A DNA stretch of 64,000 nucleotides, taken from positions 73,554,139 to 73,618,138 of the forward strand of contig CM060196.1 of the NCBI GenBank assembly GCA_030549335.1, given 5' to 3'. The notes below the pieces were generated by a model. It was not told the DNA's origin and did no database searches. It worked only from the letters and a program-made list of their open reading frames with translations. The first letter of the stretch is position 1, and each line of letters starts with the position of its first letter. A program made the translations under genes and the position numbers. Origin of the DNA: Pontederia crassipes (Eukaryota > Streptophyta > Magnoliopsida > Commelinales > Pontederiaceae). Of the stretch, positions 21,601 to 32,618 are shown in pieces.

Positions 21601-24600
21601 GATTTTAAGTCATCTTAAGATTTGTGAAAATTCTCATGGGTGTTATATCTATCTTTAATCCTTTTATCAATATGTCACTTGTTCTAACATATTATTTCAA
21701 CATCATAAAAAATATTTAATATTAAGCACACATTTAGTTCTGGAGCCTGAACTAAAATATTGAATGATCCCTTGCAAATTTGATTCTGCAGTTCCGGTGG
21801 AAGATGTATTTCTGCAGAATACATAGACAGGGTGGGAGAGATTGCTCGAAAGCATCATTTGAAGCTTCACATTGATGGTGCACGCATCTTCAATGCGTCG
21901 GTTGTAAGTCAACGGATTCTGTCCTGAAAGTTTTTTTCCTAGGTCATAATGAATACTGTTATGACATTATGTATCGGAATAAATATGGCTGCTATATAAC
22001 ACGTGGAGATAGATATATATTATGTTTTTTGCAGTTATTCACGTATGTCTATCTCAATATTTTCAGTAAGTTGAAAGAAAATATAGTAAATTCTTCAATT
22101 GGGTGAAAAATTTTTACCTATGAAATTGTTAGTTAATGTGGACTCCAAATTAAACAAATGTACAAACAAAAAAATTATAAAGTCGAATGCCTTTTCTTTC
22201 CCGCCGATTAGTACTTCTCCGGGCATATAACAGACACAACTGTCATTGATTTCTTTAATCCTAGTGGTCCCATCAGTGATGGATTATCTGCTAGCAAAGT
22301 GGTTACATATTTTAATTTTAGTACCTGTTCTAGTGTGGAATCAACATGTATAAAAATTGCCCAAGCCATGCATATTTGTCAACATAAAGGCGCAAAATGA
22401 ATTGATTTATATTATTTCAGGCACTTAATGTTCCTGTTGATAGACTTGTACAAGCTGCAGACTCAGTGTCGGTATGTTTAAGCTTCCCTATTTTGCAAAA
22501 TGGCTAAGTTTATCCACATAATCTACTTCATGTAGTTTACCTACATGGAAATATATTGTTTATGATTTAAGCGTTTAAAGAAAATATTAGGCAGTTAATC
22601 ACAGCATAATTAATCTTACTTTTATCTAATGAACTTCAGGTCTGCATGTCAAAAGGCTTAGGCGCTCCTGTTGGATCTGTTCTTGTGGGCTCAGGAGAAT
22701 TTATTGCGAAGGTGTACTTATAGTTGTGTAATTGTACTTTGTCTCCTTGTTCTATTTATTGTAAACCTTGCTCCACTTTCTTCCAGGCCAGAAGGCTTAG
22801 GAAAACATTAGGTGGTGGAATGAGACAAATTGGTGTTCTCTGTGCAGCAGCTCATGTTGCTCTGCGCGATAACGTCGTAAAGCTTGCTGATGATCATAGA
22901 AAGGCTAAAATCTTTGCAGGTGCATTTTGTGTTGTTTTACATTTTGCAGATAGTTCTTTTGTAGTTGTTCAATACAACAACAACAAAGCCTTATCCCACT
23001 AGGTGGGGTCGGCTACATGGATCATACGACGTCATTCCGTTCTATTAGTAACCAAACTTTGTAGTTGTTCAATACAGTACCTAAATTTACTAACCCAGAT
23101 TTCCAACTTTTGTTAATGATCAATGGGAATTTAACTTATTAATGTGGGAAACTGTTTCAGAGGGGCTGAAACAAATCAAGAAATTGGACATTGATACTAC
23201 TTCATTGGAGACTAATATGGTTAGTGCAAGCTTTAACCATTGTTGTTTCCTCTTTTCAATTTCTAATCGAACAGTGCATAATAAAACTTATTTGTGAAAA
23301 TATAAGTAACAACCATGCAAATACTATGTCTCCACAATAAAATTGAATCAGTTATGTAGATTTTATTCTGTGAACTTGTGCTTTTGACATATCTTCTTCA
23401 TGACTAACTGCATTTTCTTATATACAAAAGTCATATCATGAGCAGCCAAATTATGTTATCTTAATTCATGTGAATTTTTTCACTGTCACCTATGATGTTA
23501 CCTGTTCTAGAGTTATTAGTTTCTCTCTTTGTTGGGCAGGTGTTCTTTGACATCTTGAAAAGTTCACTCATTACACCTGAAATGCTTTGTTTACATTTGG
23601 AAAATCATGGTGTACTTGCAATGCCAGCAAGCTCAACCAGGTTCTGTCACGCAGTCTCTCTTTTAGGCCATTGTTCATCTTTGATTCTGATCCTAACTAA
23701 AAAATTAAGCTTCAGTATATTGCTTTTAGTTTGTTCTGGAATAATAATATTTAGTTCATCATCTCCGTAAAAAGTTTGATCTAATTTATTCATTTCTTTG
23801 AGCAATATTTTATAAGGTAAAAGAGTTAACTGTTTAGTTATATTATTATCATGTTCGATGGAAATGTTTCTAAGACGTAAAAATTTTGATGAAAGAGTTT
23901 TGAAATATTACTTCAAATAAAAGAGTTTTGAAATATCCTTGAGAAGCTTATCAGTTCAAGAAAGAGTTCACGTAATAAAAATCATAATCAATAAGTTTGA
24001 CGCCATCTGCCCTTAATTTTTGCTTGAAATATCAATGCAGTGGAGAAAAATAAATAGATAAAAATTCTGGAACATGACGTAACCAAGATTTTTAAAAGAT
24101 AAAGTAATCCAAGAGATTTCACTACGTTGAAACTATATTGTAGTGTAAAATATATACAATCACAAAATTGAAGTGCAATCCTAAAATGTTATGCCAAGAT
24201 TAAGAGATGTTATTGTAAATTGTTCTTTTGTTAAACATAAATTAGGGGTGGTTTAATATTCACCACTCTTACATTTTGAAATTTTTTTAATATCTCTTTA
24301 AAGCTCTGAATACCATTAATGTTCCTAAAATGATCAAATTGTTATAAAAGTGTCCTTAGTTTTCAATTCATTCTGGAACCTAACTTTGCCCATTTTTCGT
24401 TGGATAATGAGTAAGATTGAGGAGCACGACGATAAACAAATGGTTTTTTTTCTTTTTTTTTTCAGCAGAAAAAGGATGACTACCAGAGTTGTGGTTGTCA
24501 TCCAACATGTATATAAAACCAAGGGGAAATGTACAGGTGTGAGCTCTTGAAGAGAACAGCAAAAGGTGACCAAGGTCACATCAGAAAAAATTAGCCAAAA

Positions 24601-27600
24601 CCTCACTCTCTAATAAGAAATGAGATGTGGTGTACAACACGCTCAAGCTGACATCGTTCTCCACAAAAAATAATCCAGTTGCGCTGTAGCCAAATGGCCC
24701 AGACACCGGCCAAAAATGTCATCAATGGCGCTCGCCAACTTTGTCTCTGACGCAACATGTTCTGGAAGGTCTGCCACATGGACTCTGGATTTGATAGAGA
24801 AATGGTCCCAACGGTAGTCTGCTGCCATTTGCCCCGAGATGTGGGGCAATCGAAAAAAAGGTGAGTGATGTCCTCGGCTGACTCACTGCAAAGGACACAT
24901 GGTGTCACTGTGTGGTGCCCAACGCGTCCTGTAGGTCCCGGTAAGAAGCCGTCCGCGCCGTAAAAGCCAAGCAAAGATCTCGACTTTAAGCAGCACCCGG
25001 GTACGCCATATGAGTCTACAATCCGTCCTGAAATCCTCTGGTAGCGTAAGGATGGGAAGAAAGCGAATGTAGAGGCTGCGCACCGAGAACGACTCAGATA
25101 GCCAGACCCATCCATCTGACCTGGATTGGTCCGGGCGTATCCCGACCAATCGCTGGTGGAGGGCCAGTAAGTCTGTGAATTGCTGATCTGACAAATGTGC
25201 TCTGAAACGGGGAGACCAAGCACCAAGAGTCCGACCCCCCCTCCACGGTTCAAGTATCTGCAACCGTCGCCTCGGGGAAAGATAAACAAATGGTTGTGGT
25301 AGTGGTGGTAAGAAGATGCCATTCTGCAGTTGTCATCAAAGAATATGGAGGTGATGGCAGTGACATGGGATGGAATGTTTTCAAGGTCACTATGATTAAT
25401 AGTCATGATGGTTTAGTATCATAGTTTTTGGAAAGGGGGTTTATGATAGTGAAGCGAGATAAGTAAAGAGGTGGCAGATAGTGTTGTTGTTGGAAGGACT
25501 AAATAAAACAAAAAAAATATTCGTTTCAATTATTTTGTTTTATTTATATTTCTGTAACTTTTCCTACAGATATAATTTTGGTACTATAGAGGAATATTTA
25601 TGAAAACTTTTGGATTTCTGCCAAGATGGGTATGAAAATCACATATAAATTATACTATGTGCATAGGAATATTTATTGGTCGATTATTGTTGGAAGCGAT
25701 TTGCTTTTTTTTATTTTGGCGGCACCTCCATCCATGTAGTAGTACTAATATAAGTTAGCAGAGCAACAAACTTGGATGTGATAACTACGATCATAGTGAG
25801 ATGTTTCACTATTATGAGTATACATTGAGGGAGGACTACTCTGCTTATAATCCAAAGTTTTCATGAAAAATTATTAGCTCACCTAATTTGAAATTTGACA
25901 TGATATGGAAGTTTTTTTTCCTTTTGAAGAACATGATACCAAAATTAGTTGGAGTCTTCATTCATTTAAACATAATCATGGTGATGTAGAACGGCTAGGC
26001 TTATGGACTTTTAGCCTGTATGATATTTAGTTATGGACCCTTTAGTATTTGGTCTTTAGTTTTGGGACTTTAGTATAGACATTTAGTTTGTTTAGTTTGC
26101 TTTGTGAACTATATTTGAACCCTTTGGGGGACTGTTGAAACTTTGGACTTTGATGAATGCATGTTTGCTGTTACCTTAGGATATGTTTGGAGTGAGGGTA
26201 GAGAGGGGTAAAAGAGGGGAAATTCTCCTTCATCAGACCTGTTTTTATCCAATCCCATAACAGAGGGGAAGTGAATATTATTATGTGCAATTACCTATTT
26301 GCGCTCTCAAATACAACAACAACAACAAAGCCTTATCCCACTAGGTGGGGTCGGCTACATGGATCATACGACGCCATTCCGCTCTATTAGTAACCAAACC
26401 TTTCGGTATATTATTCACCATTAGATCTTGCTCTATTAGTTCGCCAAGTGTCCGCCTTGGCCTCCCCTCCCTCTTTTAATCGGACTCCAGATTATTTGAT
26501 CTACTCTTCTTACTGGCGCATCTAATGGTCTTCTCTGAACATGATCAAACCATGTCAAACGATTCTCTACCATTTTCTCACTAATAGGAGCCACTCCGAC
26601 TCGTTCACGTATATGGTCATTCCTAATCTTATCTAATCTTGTATGACCACATATCCATCTCAACATCCTCATTTCGGCTACCCCCACTTTACGTTCATGT
26701 TGTTCCTTCATAGCCCAACATTCACTACCATATAACATTGCTGGCCTTATAGCAGTACGATAGAATTTTCCTTTAACTTTATTGGGTACTTTTCTATCAC
26801 AAAGATCTCCAGTGGCTTTCCTCCACTTACACCAACCAGCTTGAATTCTATGATTAACATCGTCATCAATCTCACCATCTTGTCTTACAATTGATCCTAA
26901 ATATTTAAACTTTGTCACTTGAGAAATTATATCCTCCCCTAACCTAACTTTCAAATCGTCTCTAAGTTGTTTATTTGTGAAAGTGCTATGCATATATTCT
27001 GTTTTATTCCTACTTAAACGAAAATCCTTTGACTCCAACGTATTTCTCCATATTTCCAATTTTGTATTAATCTCTTCTCTTGAATCCGCTAAAAGTACTA
27101 TATCATCCGCAAATAGCATGCACTTAGGTACCTCCTCTTTGATACTCTCGGTTATAGCATCGATAACTAAGTAAAATAGATACGGGCTTAAAGCTGATCC
27201 TTGATGTAGGTCAATTCCTATAGGAAATTCATTTGTCTCACCTCCGGATGTCCTAACCCTAGTCAATGCCCCATCGTACATATCTTGTATTACCTTAATG
27301 TAGGCAACACTCACCCTCTTCTTTTGCAAGGCTTTCCAAAGTACATCCTTGGTATGCGATCATACGCCTTCTCTAAGTCAATGAAAGCCATATGTAAGTC
27401 TCTTCTCCTACTTCGATACTTCTTCATCATTCCTCTTAGTAAATAAATCGCCTCTGTAGTAGATCTTCCTGGCATGAACCCAAATTGTCTCTAAGAAATA
27501 CTAGTCTCCATTCTCAATCTATGTTCAATCACTTTTTCTCATAATTTCATTGTATGACTCATAAGTTTAATCCCTCTATAATTTGCACAATTCTGAATAT

Positions 27601-30600
27601 CCCATTTATTTTTGTAAATAGGAACTAATGTACTTAATCTCCAATCATCAGGCATCTTTTTCGACCGTAAAATCTCATTAAATAGTTTACATAACCATAA
27701 CACACCTTTTTCTCCTAAATATTTCCAAACTTCAATCGATATACCATCCGGTCCAACGGCTTTATCATTCTCCATTTTCTTAAGAGCTTCGCTAACCTTC
27801 GAGACTCTAATTTTACGATAAAATGACCTATTAAGCTCACATTCGCTAACTGTCAAGTCCTCCAAATCACAACGGGAACTTTCACATCCATCATTAAATA
27901 GCTTATAGAAATACTCTTCCCATCTGTTCTTAATATCTCCTTCAGTAACTAAAACTTTGCCAACTTCATTTTTTATGCATCTTACTTGATCCAAATCTCT
28001 CGACTCCTTCTCTTTATTCCTTGCAATCTTGTAAATCCTTTGTTCACCAGCCTTTGTCTTTAACTTCTTATAAAATCCCTCATATGCTTTAGCACGAGCA
28101 TCACTAACTGCCTTCTTAGCCTTCCTTTTCGCCAAACGATATTTTTCTCAATTGTCAGAACTATTGTCCAAGTGTATCGCCTTGAAACAATTCTTCTTAT
28201 TACGCACATTTTCTTGGACCTCCTCATTCCATCACCAAGTCTCCTTATCTCGTGGTCCAAAATCTTTTGATTCTCCTAAAATGGCTTTTGCAACCATTTC
28301 AACCTTTTTTGCCATATTCTCCCACATGATACTAGCATCTCCTTCTACCTCCCACACACTTTCCTCTAATAAATTACTTCTAAAAGTCTCTCGCTTCTCC
28401 CCCTTTAACTGCCACCACTTGATCTTTCGATCAAAAACTGTTCGAGATTTTGGTTTTATACATTTCATTTGCATATCAAGAACTAACAATCTATGTTGTG
28501 TAGTCACCCCATGCCCAGGAATTACTTTACAATTAGTACAGCGTCTTTTATCAGTATTTCTTGTCAAGAAAAAATCGATTTGAAACCTATGAGTTCCACT
28601 TTTGTATGTGATTAAATGTTCCTCTCTCTTCCGAAAACAAGTGTTGATAATCTTAAGGTCGTATGCTAAAGAAAAATCAATAATAGTTTGTCCTTCCTCA
28701 TTCAACTCCCCAAAACCAAAACCACCATGAACCCTTGCATGTGGTCCTGCCTCTTTACCAACATGTCCAGTAAGGTCTCCCCCAATATAAATTTTCTCGG
28801 TTGTTGGTATACTTTCAATCAAACTCTCCATATCTGCCCAAAACTTCTCCTTGAGATGTGATTCTGCTCCTACTTGGGGTGCATATGCACTAATAATGTT
28901 CATAGTCTCCTTTCCAACAATTACTTTCACGGATATGATTCGATCATCAATCATTTTAACTTCCACAACATTCTTCCTCCATTCTGCATCCGCGATAATA
29001 CCAACACCATTCCTTCCATTTACCTTACCCGTGTACCAAAGTTTGGAACCATTTAATCTAATCTCTTTACTTCCCTCTCCTACCCATCTAGTTTCTTGCA
29101 AGCATAAGATACTAATCTTACGCTGGTCCATTACTTGTGCCACCTCGAGGTGCTTCCCATTCAACGTCCCAATGTTCCAAGAACCTAATCTGACCTTAGT
29201 CTCATGAACTAGCTTCTTTAACCGCCTCCATCCATTAGAGTGCGGTAGCCCTTGCTCATTTAACACTGCATTCAGACGAGGATGCAGCGGCTCTTGCTCT
29301 CTTATCACTGTACCCGAGCTATACAGCGTGTTACTTACGGGTAACGACCTAACATTAACACAATATATTGATCCATGTTCATAAGATTCGACAGGATTTT
29401 ATGCTGGCTGTCGGGGCCTAACACAACCCTCCTCCTTTATCCGAGCTTGGGACCGGCTATAAAATATAGGCGGAGTTGGGCATTGAATTAATTGAACATA
29501 AATTAGTGATGAAATCAAGCATGTCTCGTGAATACTGGATCTTAATGCTTGGGAAACAGACAGGTGAAAGTGCAAAATGCGGCATACCCGAGATCTTCCC
29601 GTGAATTTGTCTTTAAGCAACCGAATAGCAGTCAAACCACCACAATCACTGAAGAATTCGCGTAAGTGACCCTCATTTGCCTCGAGGCTGAGGTTTGAGG
29701 TTTGAAATAAATGCTGTGCACTCATCAGTATAATTGTTTTGCTTAGCTTCTTCAGTGTTTTTCCTACTTGGGGAACTGGGTTCCTTTTTAGCTGAACTAG
29801 AGCTAGAAACTTTAGTAGGTTTGTCCAAATTGCATAAGGAAAAAATATTTTAAGTGTTATTTTTTGTCCATGAAAATGAACTTTCTCTTCTTTTTGTAAT
29901 CAAACAATCTTGAAATTTACCTTCCTTTTCCCTCCCATCCTTTTATCAATTCAATCCAAACAAGATTAATGTTTTCCCCTTGGTTACCCTCCCTTCCTTT
30001 ACCCTACTTCCTTTTCCTCTGTTTAACATTTATCCAAACAGAACCTTATTTATTCATAAACATTTAACTTATTAGATCAAGAGTAGGATAATGTAATATA
30101 TTTCCATGGCATATGAGCCTAATTTTTTGGTCTAAAATTGAAGCGTGGGATCCTTTTGTTTTCAGACGCCAACCACTTGGAACTTTCCCAACCATCTGAT
30201 CTAAATCTGACATCTCAGGCTTATAAAAGAAAAGTGCTTGTTCACAACAGTCCCGAGAGCAGAGGGCTGTGTGCTCGTGTCAGTCAACATTCGGCCACAG
30301 TGATAGGTGGCCCTCCATTGACACCATGAATGCCACTGTGCTTGAGATCACTTTCCTTATGTTGAGTGTTCCACTTGTTAAGTTAGATTAAAAGACTCTT
30401 CTGAGTATAAGTAAGTGGAATGGTGCCCCTCTTTTAAAGGATGGACATTGAGGGCCTGCATGGCTAAACTTATATGACTTATAAGCAGTTTTGAAGTTTT
30501 CTCCCTGATTGGTAATTGAAACAAAGAGTTGATAAGCACTTATTTTACCTGCTTATAAGTCAGGAAAAATAAGTTGGAGGACCCAGCTTATTTTATGTGA

Positions 30601-32618
30601 GAAAAAACATTGATTATTTTGATCAAATGTACTATTTTGTCCTTAAAATATACATAACTTGTCTTCACATATTTCATTTATTATAATATGAAGGACTTTT
30701 TTGTCATTTGATTAAAATAATAACTTATAAGTTTTTTTATTACCAAACACGTACCTGTGTATTTTTAAAATCATCTTCAGCTATTAAATTACTTATTGAC
30801 ACTTCAACTTATCAGCTATTTTATATCAGCTAAAGTCAAACGGGCCCTGTGTCTTCCGTCTTTTTATTCATTAGATAAAAGATAACATAGATCAAGTTAA
30901 AAAAATTTAAATGAAAATATATCAAACATCATTCACTTGGTCCCAAGCCCGGATAAAGGAGGAGGGTTGTGTTAGGCCCCGACCGCCAGCGTAAAATCCT
31001 GTCGAATCTTATGAACATGGATCAACGAAGTGTCGTATGATCCATGTAGCCGACCCCACCTAGTGGGATAAGGCTTTGTTGTTGTTGTATATCAAACATC
31101 ATCCACTTATAAGATGATTAAAAAGGAAAACTTATTTTCCCTTTTTTAAAAGAGGGACATCTCCATTTTATCCGAAATAAAAATCATCTTACTAACTAAA
31201 TCTTTTAGGAAAGGGACTCATTAGTTTCTTGCTGGCACACATTGTATCACATAGAAACATAAGTAATGCCATCCAACTTTTTTGTGCCCAGTAAATCAAT
31301 ATATGGATTTCATCCTTATATGATTCATGACTAACAGCAATGGATTATTATAACTGTGTCTAGTATCCTTGGAAGTTCCTTGAGTAATTCCTTTATCTCA
31401 ATGTTTAGAAAGATATGCTCTCCATGATCTCAAAATTCAGGGGGCTAAATTATTTGAGGTTACTGAGAATTAGGCCTTGAGTTATTATTAAATAAGGTTT
31501 ATTCCCATGGCACTGATGCCGTGTCACAGATTACAGAGAGGTCTTTTGAGGATTAAGGGAATAACAACAACAACAACAAAGCCTTATCCCACTAGGTAGG
31601 ATCGGCTACATGGATCATACGACGCCATTCGTTGATCCATGTTCATGAGATTCGACAGGATTTTACGCTGGCTGTCGGGGCCTAACACAACCCTCCTCCT
31701 TTATCCGGGCTTGGGACCGGCTATAAAACATAGGCGGAGTTGATTAAGGGAATAAGTGTTGTTTAAAATTGCTTTTAGTCAGTTTTCTGAGATTGGTCAA
31801 GGACATATTTTCCATAAATGTGATTTCGTCCATACCAGATACACCATTTTTGTACCTCCTTTGGTGATAGAAAGGTTGAGCTTGAAACAATAGAAAGTGC
31901 ATGCAATTTTATCCTCTGGAGACGATAGAAAGGTTATGTGCACACATGGTAACCATCTCCTTCCCTGCCAGCTGGGAGACATTTGATGCATGGGGTTGAT
32001 TTTTTTTTTCTAACATAAAAAGTCGACTGAAAATTGTTATGATCTTTGTGTAATTTGTGTAACACAGGAATATTTACTAGACAATAGACCATACTGATAA
32101 TTTCGTTTATGCCCTTAGGTCAGATCTCATTTTGAAAATGCAGTGGTCACAAGTACTCGAACGAAGCATTTGATCGATTTTGTAGTGAGAATCTCTAGTT
32201 GCATATAAGTTTAAATGTTTTCCTTCTTGTTCTCTCTTTAATGAATGAAGCTTGTAACAGTAGCTCTTTAGTTTTATCCACCAGTAATAATCAAGACTCA
32301 TCAATGAATTTCAAACATAAACCTTTGTTGTCCTTCCAGTGTTAGGATTGTCCTTCATTATCAGATCTCCGAGAGCGATGTGCACTATGCATTGACATGT
32401 ATCAAGGTTTATACCATAACACTACACACAATCAGAGTTTCATTAACTAATCTTTTCACACCTGTATATGACTCACTGAATTTTTTTTCCAGCAAGCTAT
32501 AGAACATCTCAGCACGGTATTGAACTCATGTCAGGCAAATGCAAAAGAAAAAGCAATGACAAATGGGATAGCAAATGGTAAGGCAATGGAACAACAAAGT
32601 GAGGCTGGAGCAAATTGA
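18678..32618 (+). CDS. L-threonine aldolase, PLP-dependent (9 exons, complete)
   Basis: Exons 18678-19120, 21792-21903, 22421-22471, 22640-22711, 22787-22919, 23161-23219, 23540-23640, 32340-32406 and 32493-32618 join in phase with GT-AG introns to give 387 codons. The enzyme cleaves threonine (and allo-threonine) to glycine and acetaldehyde using pyridoxal phosphate. Fold-type I landmarks are present: RSDTVTKPT near the N terminus, PSGTMSNL, the [13 protein letters not shown] segment, LENTHANSGG across exons 1-2, HIDGAR with the cofactor-binding Asp, and the PLP-binding Lys in [13 protein letters not shown] (about residue 207). The C-terminal ~25 residues after SCQANAKEK are a hydrophilic tail beyond the usual ~358-residue plant protein. 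No transit peptide is obvious, so it is probably cytosolic. All exons are open; it looks functional. Intron 7 is about 8.7 kb and full of retroelements. Confidence 0.93.
20190..20383 (+). mobile_element. Au-SINE-like element, copy 4, with LINE-like junction
   Basis: Lies in intron 1 of threonine aldolase, same strand as the gene. It has the standard 5' part, but its centre reads 'atattgtgt' followed by 'aggtttggttactaatagag'. The first string matches the RTE LINE 5' region (near 29362 on the minus strand), the second the LINE 3' region (near 26380-26402). It therefore looks like the LINE with everything between removed. No clear target-site duplication was found. Confidence 0.85.
22977..23057 (-). 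mobile_element. 5'-truncated RTE LINE/Au-SINE tail, copy 5
   Basis: Only 81 bp of the shared 3' tail, up to 'ttagtaaccaaac'. A perfect 19-bp target-site duplication (tttgtagttgttcaataca) is at 22958-22976 and 23058-23076. It includes the 'ggttactaata' segment found in the LINE but not in most short copies, so it is probably a severely truncated LINE insertion. It lies in intron 5 of threonine aldolase. Confidence 0.9.
24446..25280 (-). mobile_element. 5'-truncated L1-type LINE with target-site duplication
   Basis: On the minus strand it encodes the end of an L1-clade ORF2 and finishes in a poly-A tail (poly-T at 24444-24462 on the plus strand). A perfect 15-bp target-site duplication, gataaacaaatggtt, is at 24431-24445 and 25281-25295. 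It inserted into intron 7 of threonine aldolase, antisense to the gene. Confidence 0.9.
24603..25263 (-). pseudogene. L1 ORF2 C-terminal fragment (zinc-binding RT tail)
   Basis: The frame running down from 25263 has the typical segment [20 protein letters not shown]; the frame then shifts near 24885-24900 to [16 protein letters not shown], which carries the C..C...H....C zinc-knuckle-like pattern of the plant L1 zf-RVT domain. A single frameshift separates the halves. No RT core is present. Dead copy. Confidence 0.85.
26180..26313. mobile_element. Left half of a MITE interrupted by the LINE
   Basis: From 'ggatatgtttggagtgaggg' through G-rich DNA to 'tctcaaata', it resembles the left half of the MITE at 2163-2377 ('attatgtgcaattacc' here, 'attatgttcaattact' there). 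The right half resumes at about 29827. Confidence 0.5.
26314..29477 (-). mobile_element. RTE-type non-LTR retrotransposon, near full length
   Basis: A ~3.16-kb element antisense in intron 7 of threonine aldolase. Read on the minus strand: a ~120-bp 5' leader identical in type to the Au-SINE-like copies, an endonuclease-RT coding region (broken), then a short 3' end with the shared 'gtagccgaccccacctagtg' block and TTG repeats. Lack of ORF1, a single endonuclease-RT ORF and a short simple-repeat tail are RTE-clade features. No clean target-site duplication flanks it. Confidence 0.9.
26436..29308 (-). pseudogene. RTE endonuclease/reverse transcriptase, inactivated
   Basis: An AP-type endonuclease domain runs from about 29200 ([18 protein letters not shown]) to about 28500, followed by an RT domain with [46 protein letters not shown] and the catalytic FADD (about 27089-27121). 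The C terminus [13 protein letters not shown] is typical of plant RTE elements. Damage seen: stop codons after KETW (about 28229), in DN*EKYR (about 28150) and before RQFGFMPG (about 27494), plus frame breaks between 27330 and 27540. The endonuclease motif GGDLTGHVG has Thr where the catalytic Asn normally is. Confidence 0.9.
29596..29826 (-). pseudogene. SART3/Prp24-like RNA-binding protein fragment
   Basis: Minus-strand reading gives a Ser/Lys-rich linker ([17 protein letters not shown]), then [12 protein letters not shown], then in another frame [17 protein letters not shown] and [15 protein letters not shown]: the first RRM of plant SART3-like factors, which recycle U4/U6 snRNPs. The shift is explained by a tandem duplication of AAACCTC at the RNP2 strand. 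Similarity stops at RSR, where 'cgg|gtatgc' looks like a 5' splice site, so exon plus intron DNA seems to be present. It lies directly upstream, in sense, of the RTE LINE 5' end. Family assignment is from memory of motif order; a nucleolin-like RRM is the alternative. Confidence 0.7.
29827..30055. mobile_element. Right half of the interrupted MITE
   Basis: 'cataaggaaaaaatat...tttgtcc' then C/T-rich DNA ending 'atccaaacagaacctt' resembles the right half of the MITE at 2581-2756 ('cataagaaaaaaatat...atgtcc'). Together with 26180-26313 it brackets the LINE plus the SART3-like fragment. Confidence 0.5.
30452..30847. mobile_element. MITE with GGGCCT/CGGGCCC ends
   Basis: Ends 'gggcctgcatggctaaactt' and the inverse of 'agctaaagtcaaacgggccc', with internal inverted 'cttataagc'/'gcttataag' strings. 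About 396 bp, AT-rich, no coding capacity. The ends are typical of plant hAT/Harbinger-type MITEs; no certain target-site duplication. Confidence 0.6.
30939..31087 (+). mobile_element. Au-SINE-like element, copy 6
   Basis: Plus-strand copy beginning 'ggtcccaagcccgg' (the first ~25 bp missing), ending in TTG repeats. A 21-bp target-site duplication with one mismatch lies at 30918-30938 and 31088-31108 (core atatcaaacatcat). It lies in intron 7 of threonine aldolase. Confidence 0.9.
31565..31741 (-). mobile_element. Au-SINE-like element, copy 7
   Basis: Full-length minus-strand copy from TTG tail to 'cataggcggagtt'. A 14-bp target-site duplication, gattaagggaataa, is at 31551-31564 and 31742-31755. 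It lies in intron 7 of threonine aldolase. Confidence 0.9.

Noticed and set aside
22724..23002. ORF of 92 codons in the threonine aldolase gene
   Set aside because: It reads exon 5 in the gene's frame but extends through introns on both sides into SINE copy 5; not a separate gene.
27000..29207. Plus-strand ORFs opposite the RTE coding region
   Set aside because: Antisense shadows of the LINE endonuclease/RT frame.
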